From Eudorina sp. 2006-703-Eu-15 (taxonomy: Eukaryota; Chlorophyta; Chlorophyceae; Chlamydomonadales; Volvocaceae), in NCBI GenBank assembly GCA_003117195.1, contig BDSI01000034.1:883956-947955 (forward strand): a stretch of 64,000 bases of DNA, written 5' to 3'. How positions within the stretch are numbered: the stretch's first letter is position 1; every line of letters begins with the position of its first letter. Position numbers and translations under genes: made by a program. The notes beneath the pieces are model-generated. The model ran no database searches. It had not been told where the DNA came from and worked only from the letters and a program-made list of their open reading frames with translations. Below are positions 1 through 11,100 of the stretch, in pieces.

Positions 1-305
1 CTGCCCCCCCCCCCCCCCCTGCCTGCCCTGACCTGCCCTGACCTGCCCTGACCTGCCCTGACCTGCTGACCTGCCCTGACCTGCCCTGACCTGCGCTGAC
101 CGCCCTGACCTGACTGCCCTGACCTGCATGCCCCCTGCCCTGACCTGCCCCCCCCCGCCCTGACCTGCCCTGACCTGCCCTGACCTGCCTGACCCCCGAC
201 CTGCCCTGCCCCCCCCCCCTGCCCCCCCGACCTGCCCTGACCTGCCCTGACCTGCCCTGACCTGCCCTGACCTGCCCTGACCTGACCTGCCCTGACCTGC
301 CCTGA
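1..305. repeat. CCCTGACCTG decamer satellite
   Basis: Nearly the whole stretch is made of degenerate copies of the 10-base unit CCCTGACCTG, with short C-homopolymer interruptions. The array is cut by the left edge of the window, so its full length is unknown. It lies on the 3' side of the DNA-PKcs exons and may be intronic in that gene. Confidence 0.9.
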
Positions 306-949
306 GCATGCGACGCTGGCATCCGTTCTGCAAAGGTGGCCGGACCCCCCCACAGCCGTGCCCGGTTTCGGAGGCCTTTACTACGGCGCAATATACGGCA
401 CGCGTATGGCACCCGGAGGTCCCGGGTTCGAATCACCCAGCGGGCTCCAATGTTGTATGAGCGGGTGGGCGCCCCTCATTCGAAGCGGATGTGGAGTCCC
501 CGCAGACGTCGTCGGACTTGAATGGCTGGGGGGTGAAGGATCTAGTGGTGCACCCTCCTCACTAGAGGAGAAGGGGAGGGAGGAGGGCTTCGGTGGTCTC
601 CCCGATGGGCAAGGTGGGGTAGCTGCCCCGGCCAGGGTCGGTCCCGGCCCCGAGATACGTAACGACCACACAGGCTCCCCCTCCTGCCTCTTCAGGCGGC
701 AGGAGTAGAAGGCCCGCTCCTGCCGGCCTTCTACTACCAGGAGAGTAGTTCGCGTAACTAGCCCCACCCCACCCCTCACCTTTCCCAAACACGCACGCAT
801 TGTCTTACCCCCACCATCGCCATCCTCGGACAGGTTCCTATGCTCCCCCTGCCCCCCCATCCCAACCGCTGCCACTCCCCCCCCCCCGCTGCCACCCCAT
901 CACTCCCACAGGGCTGCCCCCAAGGGCCCCGCACCACCCTCCCCCCCAC
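306..949. other. Intron-like stretch with a tRNA-like B box
   Basis: No exon could be supported here on either strand; open frames exist only because the DNA is GC-rich. Positions 425-434 read GGTTCGAATC, which fits the RNA polymerase III B-box/T-arm core, and the bases after it (to about 449) resemble a tRNA 3' end. The T-stem and acceptor stem do not pair well and no convincing A box was found. It may be a decayed tRNA or a tRNA-derived SINE fragment. The stretch is probably an intron of the DNA-PKcs gene, since that protein is far from complete at position 950. Confidence 0.35.
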
Positions 950-1508
950 CTGGTGTACCAATGCACCAGCTGCACCGCCAGCTGCCGGAACAGGTCCCGG
1001 GCCAGGGGCTCAGGCCCCGCCGCCAGTCGCAGCACCGCGGGGAACAGCCGCCGCAGCAGCGAATGGAACCGAGTCTCTCGCCGCCTGGTTGGGAGGGACC
1101 CGGGGGGCGCCCAAGTGTTGGGAGGGAAAGGGGGAGCTAGGGGGGTAGCGAATCGACAGACCCGCTCAACTGCGCCGCAGTGCTGGCGCAGTGAATGGAC
1201 ACCGCCGAGGGTAGCGCGGGAGAGGAGAGGCGCAGAAAGGGCGGCAGGTCGGACGTGTGCGAAGTCGTAAGTCCGACCGACCCTGGCACCGCAGCCCCGA
1301 CTCCAGTTCGCGTGGCTTGGGTTCCTGCAGGTGCGGGTGCAGGACTGCAGGTGCAGGGGTGAGAGGAAGAGCCGCCAGATGGCACAACCTCCCCCCCCCA
1401 CCCCAAGAACTGCCTCCGCCGCGCCACACATACACACGCACACACACGCACACACACGCACACACACCTCCACACCCTCCACCCCCCCCTCGCACTGGCT
1501 GGCCCCCC

Positions 1509-1542
<34 letters not shown>

Positions 1543-4500
1543 CCCTCCCCCCCCCCTCCCCCTCCCCCTCCCCCTCCCCTCCCCCTCCCCTCCCCCTCCC
1601 CTCCCCCCCCCTCCCCCTCCCCTCCCCCTCCCCTCCCCCTCCCCCTCCCCTCCCCCTCCCCCTCCCCCTCCCTCCCCTCCCCCTCCCCCTCCCCCCCTCC
1701 CCCTCCCCCTCCCCTCCCCCCCCCCCCCCCCCCCCCTCCCCCTCCCCCTCCCCCTCCCCCTCCCCCTCCCCCCCCCCCCCCCCCTCCCCTCCCCCTCCCC
1801 TCACCCTCCTCCTCCTGCTCCTCCTCCTCCAGCAGCAGCCCCCCGCGCAGCTCCTCCGGCAGCGCCGCATTGGCCCCCACCACCCACAGCGCCGCCGCGT
1901 GGAGCAGCTCCGCCGCCGCACTGCGGGCCTGAGGGTCGGGACTCTCCTCCGCCAGCCGGGCCGCGTGGGGCAGCAGCAGATCCACATGCAGCCGCACCCG
2001 GGGGGAGGACACCGACGGAGCCGACAGAGCCGACGTCGGCTCACCGCCGGTGGCCGCCGCAGCTGCCGGCGGCGGCACCGCGACGTCGAGCGCCACCTTG
2101 GTGGCATCGGGGTCCCAAGGCAGGTGCTGGAGCAGCCGTACGGCGGCGGGTCCGACGGCGGCGGCGGCGGCGGCGGCGGCGCCTGGCGGCGCCGCCGCCA
2201 GCAGCGCCGTCAGGTCGACGGCGGCGAGGTGCGGTACGGCGGCGGGGTGGCGGCCGACCCAGAGCTGCACGCGGGCCTGCAGCGCCGGGAGCTGGGCGGC
2301 GGCGTCCGGGGCCGCGGCGGAGGCGGCCTGTCGCGTGTTGGTTGTACGGGAGAGGTGGAGGGGTGGAGGGGTAGAGGGACGGAGGCGTGGAGGGGCAACA
2401 GTCCGCGGAGGGTAGGGCAGGGTGGTTGCAGGAAGAGGTTCAGGAGTTGTAACAACACGATGTGGTCGCTTGTCGGTATGTGGTGGGGGGGAAAGGGGGG
2501 AATTTGGTGGCGTCTCACACCTCCACCCTTCCCTCTCTCCCCTGCGTGGAGGGGCCTGGCGCCCCCCCCCCCCCCACACACACACACACCCTCAACCCCC
2601 AACCCCACCCACCTGTGCAGACGACCTTCGCGCCCTCGCCCCAGCCCCACTGCCGCCACCGCCCGCACCGGCGTCGTCCGACTGCAGCACCGACTGCTCG
2701 GCCAGGTACGGCTCCAGGAGCGGTACGAAGTACGGCATAGCGGCCTGTAGGTAGCCGCCGTGCGTACGGGGAAAGGGGCTCCGTGTCAACCGCTTTTCTC
2801 TCACGCGAACTCAATCTTGGGACTTGTGACCTCTATCTCGAAGGGGCCGTCATAAGGTGCTACGGGGCTGGTCAAGGAGGCCGCAACTTCATGAAGAAGA
2901 GATTCTCCGCAGCTACATTGGATGGGTCATGGGTGATACTGAAAAAGAAATAAACCCTAGAAGAACAAACCCGGGCACACCCAGCACAACTCAGCATACT
3001 TACGTGGTGTGGTACCTGCATAGCAGTGGAGAGATAGATAGGCACCGCGCGCGGGCGCGTGGCGGCGCGGCCGCGCTGCCGCCGGTGCAGCAGCAAGCAA
3101 AAAGCGAACCCGACCCGTGGGTCATGGGTGGGTGGGTGTCGTGGGGATGTGGGTGTGTTGGGGCCTATCCATAGCCTAGCGGTAGCCGGCCCCCACCCAC
3201 CCGCCCGCCCCACCTACCTACCCATGGAATGAGGACGGTTATCCGCTTGTTTGCAGTTGCCTTGGGGTATAACGGAAAACGGCACAACGGTAACCCCGTA
3301 TTCGGAACAACCCCCCTTCACATCCCCCCCCCCGTCATCCGCGTGTGCCCCGTTTGACGGATACACACGTCGGCTACAACCAGCAACCCGTGTACGTGTG
3401 GCAACGAGTCCCAATCATATTACCTGCGGCGCCCCCCCCCCCTCTCTCCACGACGGTCTCTCCATCGGCCCCCCGGCCCCCGGCCCCCCGCCCTTATGGA
3501 CGCGACGAGCAACCCCACCTGGAGCGCCGCCGGCTGCTGCACCTCCCACCTCTCCAGCGCCGCCACCGCCGCCTCCGCAACCGGCAGGTACGACAGACCC
3601 AGCGGCAGGGCCAGCGCCAACGGCACCGCCAGGCCCATCGCCGTGGCGGCGGCGGCGGCGGCGGCGTCCCCGCCCACGGCCCCGCTCCCGCTCGCACCCC
3701 CACCCCGACCCGTCCCTGGTTTCGGGGCCAGGAGGTGGGGCGGGGCCGCCAGCAGCAGCCCCAGACACGCCACCAACAGCTCGTCCTGGCGGCAGGAAGG
3801 AGGTGAGGGTGTGTGTGTAGGGAATTGGTGGAACATATTTACATTTATAGGTGAGTGGGGGATCGGGGGGCAGGACAGGACAGGACAGGACAGGACAGGA
3901 CAGGACAGCCCCAGCCAGGGTTTGGTTGAGGGAAGACCCCTGGGTGCGAGGAATTCCCATGGGCGGAGGCCTGGGACCTGCCCCCCATCCCCCCCGGGCG
4001 GGAGAGGAGCGGCCGCCACCGGAACAGGGTGTTTCCCCCCCGGGGTGGGAGAGGAGCGGAGTGATGTACGCTGTACGGCACCTCCCCCACGCGACCCGAC
4101 CGTGGCCGTACACCACCCCTCCTCCAATGCCGCGGCCCCGCACAAAGGTATGTGTGGGCCCCAACCCGAAACGGGTCCCGATTACTTTTAAGGGACGTGA
4201 TCGTAACCACAAACCCCAACCGCCCCCGGCTCCAGACTCGGCCCCATCCCCAACCTCCGGCCCCCCCCCACCGCAGCAATGCCCCATCAGCCATATGCCA
4301 TACCGACACGCGTGACCTTCCCCCAGCCCCCCGCCGTACCTTGTACTGCGAACACGTGGCGGCGACCCGCGCCAGCAGGCCGCGGAAGATTTCCGCCGCC
4401 GCTGCCGCCGCCGCCGCTGCCGCGACGGCAACAGAGCCGGCGCCGGCCGCTGGCCCCGCCCTCGACTCCGACTCCGCCGCCGCCGCCGCCGCCGTCGTCC

Positions 4501-5157
4501 CCAGCATCCCCGCCCGGTCCGCCAGCTCCACCGCCACCGCCGCCAGACTGTACGACGCGCTGACCAGCGGCCGCTCCGCCGCCACCGCCGCCAGCGCCTC
4601 CGCCAGCGGCAGGGCCCAGCGGGCGAAGAGCGTGGGGCCGCACTGCGGCAGTAGCTCCTGCAGGAAGGCTGTAGCACCCACCCAAGGGGGGGGCAGTAGC
4701 ACCCACGCACAGCGGGGTTGGAGGTGACGCGGGCAGCACCGCCGTATGAAGACCGCCGCAACCGCCGCGGACCGTCCGATTCAGCTCAGGGTAAGCTCAT
4801 TCGAGACAAAATACGGTACACAGCTGTTTAAACTGGGTGTGTTCAACCTTGGCGGCTGTGTCCTCGTCTCTGCTTACATTTGAGGTGGAAGTACGACATC
4901 ATGTCTCGTGGGTTGGCGGCCACGATGGCGCCGTACATGTCACTGCCGGCAGCGGCGGCGGCCTCCGAAGGACCCTCGCCGTCGCCGTCGCCGTCGGTGC
5001 CGGCAGGGGCGGCAGTAGCGCCACCGCCCGCTGCCGGCAGACTGTAGTCCAGGTTGAGGTTACGAGTGGCGTCCAGTACGGCAGACATCATCGCGTCGTA
5101 CACCGCGGTCCGCAGGCGGCGCTGCACGGCGGGGCCGTACTGCTTATTCAGGTCAGA
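950..5157 (-). CDS. PRKDC: DNA-PKcs exons 16-21
   Basis: Exons: 4878-5157, 4340-4668, 3519-3785, 2613-2744, 1805-2327 and about 950-1076. Exon 17 to 18 joins EIFRGLLARVAATCSQYK to DELLVACLGLLLAAP, very close to the vertebrate sequence at the same place. Exon 18 also contains LGLSYLPVAEAAVAALERWE. Exon 20 has DPDATKVALDVAVP and LHVDLLLPHAARLAEES, then an acidic EEEEQEEE end that runs into a 300-base purine tract (minus strand). The donor at 1804/1803 leaves phase 1, which fits an acceptor at 1077 rather than the better-looking one at 1085. Exon 21 ends at a clear donor after VHWYTR. Confidence 0.8.
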
Positions 5158-8100
5158 CTGCGCGGGGGGGGGGAAGGTGTACGGCAACACACAGCCTCGA
5201 CACAGCCCGTCGGTGCCATCGCACACTCCCCTATGACACAACCCTCAAAGAACATAAATATAACTTATGTCATCAAGGATGTTACAGTGGGACCCGCGGG
5301 TCATCGGTGACAGCCAAAGCTTCCTCACACCACACACACACACACACACATATGTATGTCACTTATTCCTGTCTTGGGTCAATTTTTACCATCTTTAGCC
5401 TGCCTTCACGTCCTCTCTGCCTTGCCCCCCTACATGTGCAATGCCGGCGACTACCCTACCGCTGGCCTTCCGAATCCGGTTAGGTGGGTATTGTAGCTTT
5501 CGGGTTCGCGTTTGCTGTCCTTTCGCTGCTTTGATCGTGGGTCTGCTGTTGCATCCTTGTTTGCGCACGCCCATCGCCGAGGCGGCGCGGCGCGCACACA
5601 CGCCTTGGAGCCCGGACGCTGGCACCATACTCTCGACGTTCCTCCCCAGCTGCATCTCCAGCAACCGGTTTGACCTCGGGCTGGGTCGGGTCCTGCTGTC
5701 CCTTGCATGTCCGTCGCCGCCCCGCGTCAGCCGCCCGCACAGCCGCGACTATCCATTACGGGGACGCAATGTCTTTGCTTCTGCTTTATCGCATGTCGCC
5801 CCTCTTTTCTATATACACGTCCCCGGCCTGTCGGCAATGCGCAGCCCACGGCCTCACTCGTCCGCGTGCGCAATTAGGGTCCTCGCAAGTCGTGTCTCTC
5901 GGTTTATTTTAACACATATGTATGTGTATATACAGTAAGGAGGGTTGAGCATGCCGACCTCCCACATCAACACTCGCACTCCTCCTCAACACCCCCCAAC
6001 CCCAGCAGGCGAAACCAGCCCAACTGCAGACGTCAAGGTTCATGAGCTGCCCCCCAACACGAGGAGGCGTAACGGCAAGGCCCCATCGTGATGGGCGCGG
6101 GTCGGGGGCCGCTCCAGGGAAAGAGGGGCGGGGAGGGCCCCCACCCGGCTTGCGGCCCCTGCGGCTTGAAGTCGCCCTTCCCCTTCCCCTTTCGCCCCTC
6201 CCCACCGCATCTACCTCCACGTTGCCGCACCCACCCACCCACCCACCCACCCACCTGCACCTCGGGGGGCAGCAGCGGCCCCCCGCCCCCACCGCCGCGG
6301 CCGCCTCCCCCTCCCCCTCCCCCTGCTCGTCCACCTCCACCGGGCGGCAGTAGCAACAAGGCCCGCCACAGGTCCAAGTACAGCTCCCAGGCCGCCATGG
6401 ACGGCGCGGCGGCAGTGGTTTCGGAGCCCGGGACCGCTGTGGCGGCGGCGGCGGCGGGGGCGAACCCGCCCGGGCCTGCTGCCCGGTGCGGTGCCGGTAA
6501 GCACAGGGGCGAGGTGGGGAGGTGGTGATGGCGACTTAGCCGCAGTTGGCGGGTGGGCGGATGGCTGTGTGTGTTATTTAAGCAGGCAGAACGGATGGCT
6601 GTGTGTGTGTGGGGGGGGGTGGGGGGGGGGCTGGGCGGCGGCCCTCGACACTCTGTGAGGGGGGCCCCCCTCGGCACGTTGTGGGGTCGGGGAAAGGACA
6701 ACGTCACCCTCGCTGTGCCCCCACCCCCTCACCCCCTCACCCGACAGGGCCGCAACGTCCTGCAGCGAGTGACGGCGGGGGCGGCGTCGGAGGCGGCGGT
6801 GGGCGCTCGTGCGGACGGGGGGGTGGGGTGGGGTGGGGTATCAGCCGGAGGGGGTGGGAGTTACGGGGTGGCGGGGTGGAGAACACGGAGGTCGCGAAGC
6901 AGTGGCGACATACACCGCCACCGCCACGGCCTGGCTTGCATGGGTGGTACGGCGCCAGAGGTGCGACCCGGTGGGGCGCTAGGGCGGCGCGCCCCGTGCA
7001 CCCCGCCTGACCCCAACCCCCCTTTCGGGTCAAGGCACGACGAGTGTACAGAACACATACACAGTCCAGCGCTGACGCGGCCCCTTATGTAGCACCGTCG
7101 CAACACTCCGACGCCGCCGTGCTGAATGGGACGCGCCCACCAGTCGTACCTGCAGCGTGTACGCCATGAGTACGGCAACCAGGCGCTGCAGCAGTGCCGG
7201 CAGTCGTGCGGGCTGGTGGGCGGCGATCTGTGTATTTGGGGGGGGGGAGCGGGGAGGGGGGGTTTGGGGAATACAGAAAATTGGTTAACATATTTATACT
7301 GCGCTGCTGCCAGAGCGAATATCCGATAGAGACTTGACTGTAGGGTGGTGGTGGGAGGGGGAAAGGGGGGGGAGGGGGAAGGGTATAGCAAATTGGGGAA
7401 GGGGGGTGAAGGGGAAAAGGCGGTCGACGGGGGGGATACGATGCAGTGGGTGGGTGATGTTGGGGGCTTGTAGAAGGAAGGCGCTGACTGCCGGCTGCCG
7501 GGGGAAGAAGCTGCGCGGGTTGGGCCGACGGAGGTCCGGGGAGGGGCGCGACCTATGTGGCCGGACAGTTGCCGGACACTTACCCGACAGTTGCCGGACA
7601 GTTGACCGACAGTTGTCGCACAGTTACCCGACAGTTGCCGGACAGTTGCCGGACAGTTACCCGACAGTTGCCGCACAGTTACCCGACAGTTGCCGGCGCC
7701 GAGCCGCCGACCGGCGTCACCAACACCCACCAGCAGGGGGCCCTTACATGTGCGGCAACCAGCGACCCAACAACCCGCTCCCCAGGGGCCCGCTCACTTA
7801 CCCCCCCCTCCCCGGCAAGACTTCGAGCCTCCCCCCTTCCCCCTCCCCCCAAAAATGTCTACCAATTTCCTATACCCCCCTCCCCCCCATCCCTCGCCCC
7901 TCCCGGATCCCTCTCGGCCGCGGATCAGTGCCGGGTCCCTCTCCCCCGCACCCGCCCCACCCGCTCCACACGCCCCTCCTCACCGCTCCCCAGCCTGAGC
8001 CGCCGACCCGCCCTCCCCCCCTCCCCTCCCCGCCACATCCCCACCTGCGCCAGCGCCCCCACCAGCTCTCCGTGGATGCGGCGCTGCAGTCCCCCAGTCC

Positions 8101-11100
8101 CGCCACTCGGGGTAGCCGGCTGCGGGTGTGTGGGTGTGTGGGGGGGGGGAGGGGGGGAGGTGAAGAGGGAGCATAGGAGGGGTTTCAGTGCTTGGGTTTG
8201 AGATCGACGCGGTGCTGTGCTGTGCTGTGCTGTGCTGTGCTGTACGACCCCCGGGATGGCCTTCAACAGCCGAACGCCACATGTAGGTGTGGGTGTAGGC
8301 AGGAGCCACGTCACCACCGCCGATCTGCACTCCCCGCCGCCTCGCTAGTCACCCCTCCTTCCCCGAAAGAGCGGTCGGGGAGGGCCCCGGCCCGGCCCCG
8401 CCCGGCCCCCGCGTCAAGCCGCAACAGTCGCCCAACGACCTCCGCGCCGCAGCGCAGTATGATGGGTAGGTATGTGTCTACTAAACCCCCAACCTCCACC
8501 CTAAACGCCCACCCACCGATTCCGCCACCCACCCACGATCCTGTCCGCCAGCTCGCTGATCAGTCCCGCGGCCGCATCCTCCAGCACCCGCATGCGACTG
8601 GCCACCGCCGCCACCGCCCCCAACACCACCCCGCAAGCCTCCAGCCGACCGCCGCTGGAGGAGGCTGACGCGGCGGCGGCGGCGGCGGCGGCGGGGGCTC
8701 CCGCGGCGGCGTCCCCGAGCAGGAAGGTGTCCGCGGTGTCGGCGCCGCCGCCGATGCCCGTGGTGGCGGGGACGCGGGCGCGGAGCGCTCGCATAAGGCC
8801 CACCAGGCCCTGGTCACCGCCGCCGCGGCAGTGGGAACCCCACGCATCATGGGTTTTAGGGGTTTTGATTTCAGTGGCGGACGGTCCGTCAGTTCGGAGG
8901 GTAAATTGGTTGGCCGCAGCCAGACAGAATTTCGCAGCCGAAGACCCGCAGTCGCTGCTACTTGACTGACGCCAGACAAGGTCCCTTCCGCACTGTTCGC
9001 ACCCCTGGGTGTCTGTCTTCATACTTGATTGCATGGCCGCGCCGCCCCGCTCCACCCTCCACCCTCCACCCTCGGCACGTGGTCCCTCACCAGCGGTGCG
9101 CAGCCGGGGTCCCCCACCTTCTCTCCCCCCCCAAGCTGCCCCACCTCTCTCTCCCCCCCCACACCACCAGATGCTGCCCACCTGCTCTCCCCCCCCAAGC
9201 TGCCCCACCTTCTCTCCCCCCCAAGCTGCCCCACCTTCTCTCCCCCCAAGCTGCCCCACCTTCTCTCCCCCCCAAGCTGCCCCACCTTCTCTCCCCCCCC
9301 CAAGCTGCCCCACCTTCTCTCCAGCCCAAGCTGCCCCACCTTCTCTCCCCCCCCCAAGCTGCCCCACCTTCTCTCTCCCCCCCCAAGCTGCCCCACCTGC
9401 TCTCCCCCCCAAGCTGCCCCACCTTCTCTCTCCCCCCCCCAAGCTGCCCCACCTGCTCTCCTCCCCCAAGCTGCCCCACCTTCTCTCCCCCCCCCAAGCT
9501 GCCCCACCTTCTCTCTCCCCCCAAGCTGCCCCACCTTCTCTCCCCCCAAGCTGCCCCACCTTCTCTCTCCCCCCCCCAAGCTGCCCCACCTGCTCTCCCC
9601 CCCGCAAGCTGCCCCACCTTCTCTCCCCCCCCAAGCTGCCCCACCTTCTCTCTCCCCCCCCCACACCACCAGCTGCTGCCCCACCTTCTCTCCCCCCCCA
9701 AGCTGCCCCACCTTCTCTCTCCCCCCCCAAGCTGCCCCACCTGCTCTCCCCCCCCCAAGCTGCCCCACCTTCTCTCCGCCCCCCCAAGCTGCCCCACCTG
9801 CTCTCCCCCCCCAAGCTGCCCCACCTCTCTCCCCCCCCCAAGCTGCCCACCTGCTCTCGCCCCCCCACACCCAGCTGCTGCCCACCTTCTCTCCCCCTCC
9901 AAGCTGCCCCACCTTCTCTCCCCCCCCCAAGCTGCCCCACCTTCTCTCCCCCCAAGCTGCCCACCTTCTCTCTCCCCCCCCCAAGCTGCCCCACTTCTCT
10001 CCCACCAGCTGCTGCCCCACCTTCTCTCCCCCCACCACACCACCAGCTGCTGCCCCACCTTCTCTCCCCCCCACACACCACCAGCTGCTGCCCCACCTTC
10101 TCTCCCCCCCCCACACCACCAGCTGCTGCCCCACCTTCTCTCCCCACCACTGCTGCCCCACCTTCTCTCCCCCCCACACCACCAGCTGCTGCCCCACCTT
10201 CTCTCCCCCCCACACCACCAGCTGCTGCCCCACCTTCTCTCCCCCCCCCACACCACCAGCTGCTGCCCACCTTCTCTCCCCCCCCACACCACCAGCTGCT
10301 GCCCCACCTGCTCTCCCCCCCACACACCACCAGCTGCTGCCCCACCTTCTCCCCCTCGATCCTCGCCACCGGCTCCGCCAGCGCCCCCAGGCCCGGGCCG
10401 CGAGCAGCGCCACCCGGGCCCCCGCGGAGCCGCCCTCCGCAGCACCGCCGGTGGTGGTGGGGCCCTCGGCCGGCCCCGCAACCGCCGGGGAGGGATCCGC
10501 CGCCGAGTCCGCCAAGGAGAGCAGCCGCCCCACCAGTGCCTGTCGGATGCGAGCCGGTGCCAGCGGCCCCGGACCGGGATGTGGCAGGAGGTGGCGGTCC
10601 CAGGTGGGTGCGGTAGGTGGGCGCGAACTGCACACGCGAAGCGCGAAGACACAACCTCAGCCGGCCCAGCTCAGCAAATCAAAGTAAAGCGATGCCACCC
10701 CAAAGGGGAAAGGGAGTGTGGTGCACACAGACAGGGACACCAAAATCGAGGCCCTCAAGCCCAGCACCACACGCGATCATGATGGGGCGGTGGGATGATG
10801 GGGCGGTGGGGCCGCACCTTGAGCTGCCCGCGGGTGGCGGGCTCGGCGGCTTGCGCGCACAGGTGCTCCGAAACCTGCGGACCCCGGCAGGGGGAGAAGG
10901 AGGGGACCCCGGGGGCCGGGAAGCAGGGAGAGGGGCGGAGACACGGGCAGCAGGCAGCAGCGGGTGGATGGGACGGATGGGGCATGGGGCAGGCGGGTGA
11001 AGCCGCGGCCCGGCCTCTGCCGGCTGGCCCCCATTGGCAAGTAGAGTCGAGAAGTACCCCAGGGGGGGGGCCTCCGGTGCTCTATCCCCCCACCGCCCAG

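Noticed and set aside
1137..2750. 480-500-codon Gly/Glu and Pro-rich frames
   Set aside because: Only 1805-2327 on the minus strand matches a protein family; the rest is the pyrimidine tract and intron.
8501..10782. Several 500-700-codon frames on both strands across the minisatellite
   Set aside because: They arise from repeat units in GC-rich DNA and are open in many frames at once; the flanking real exons are in a gene that splices this region out.
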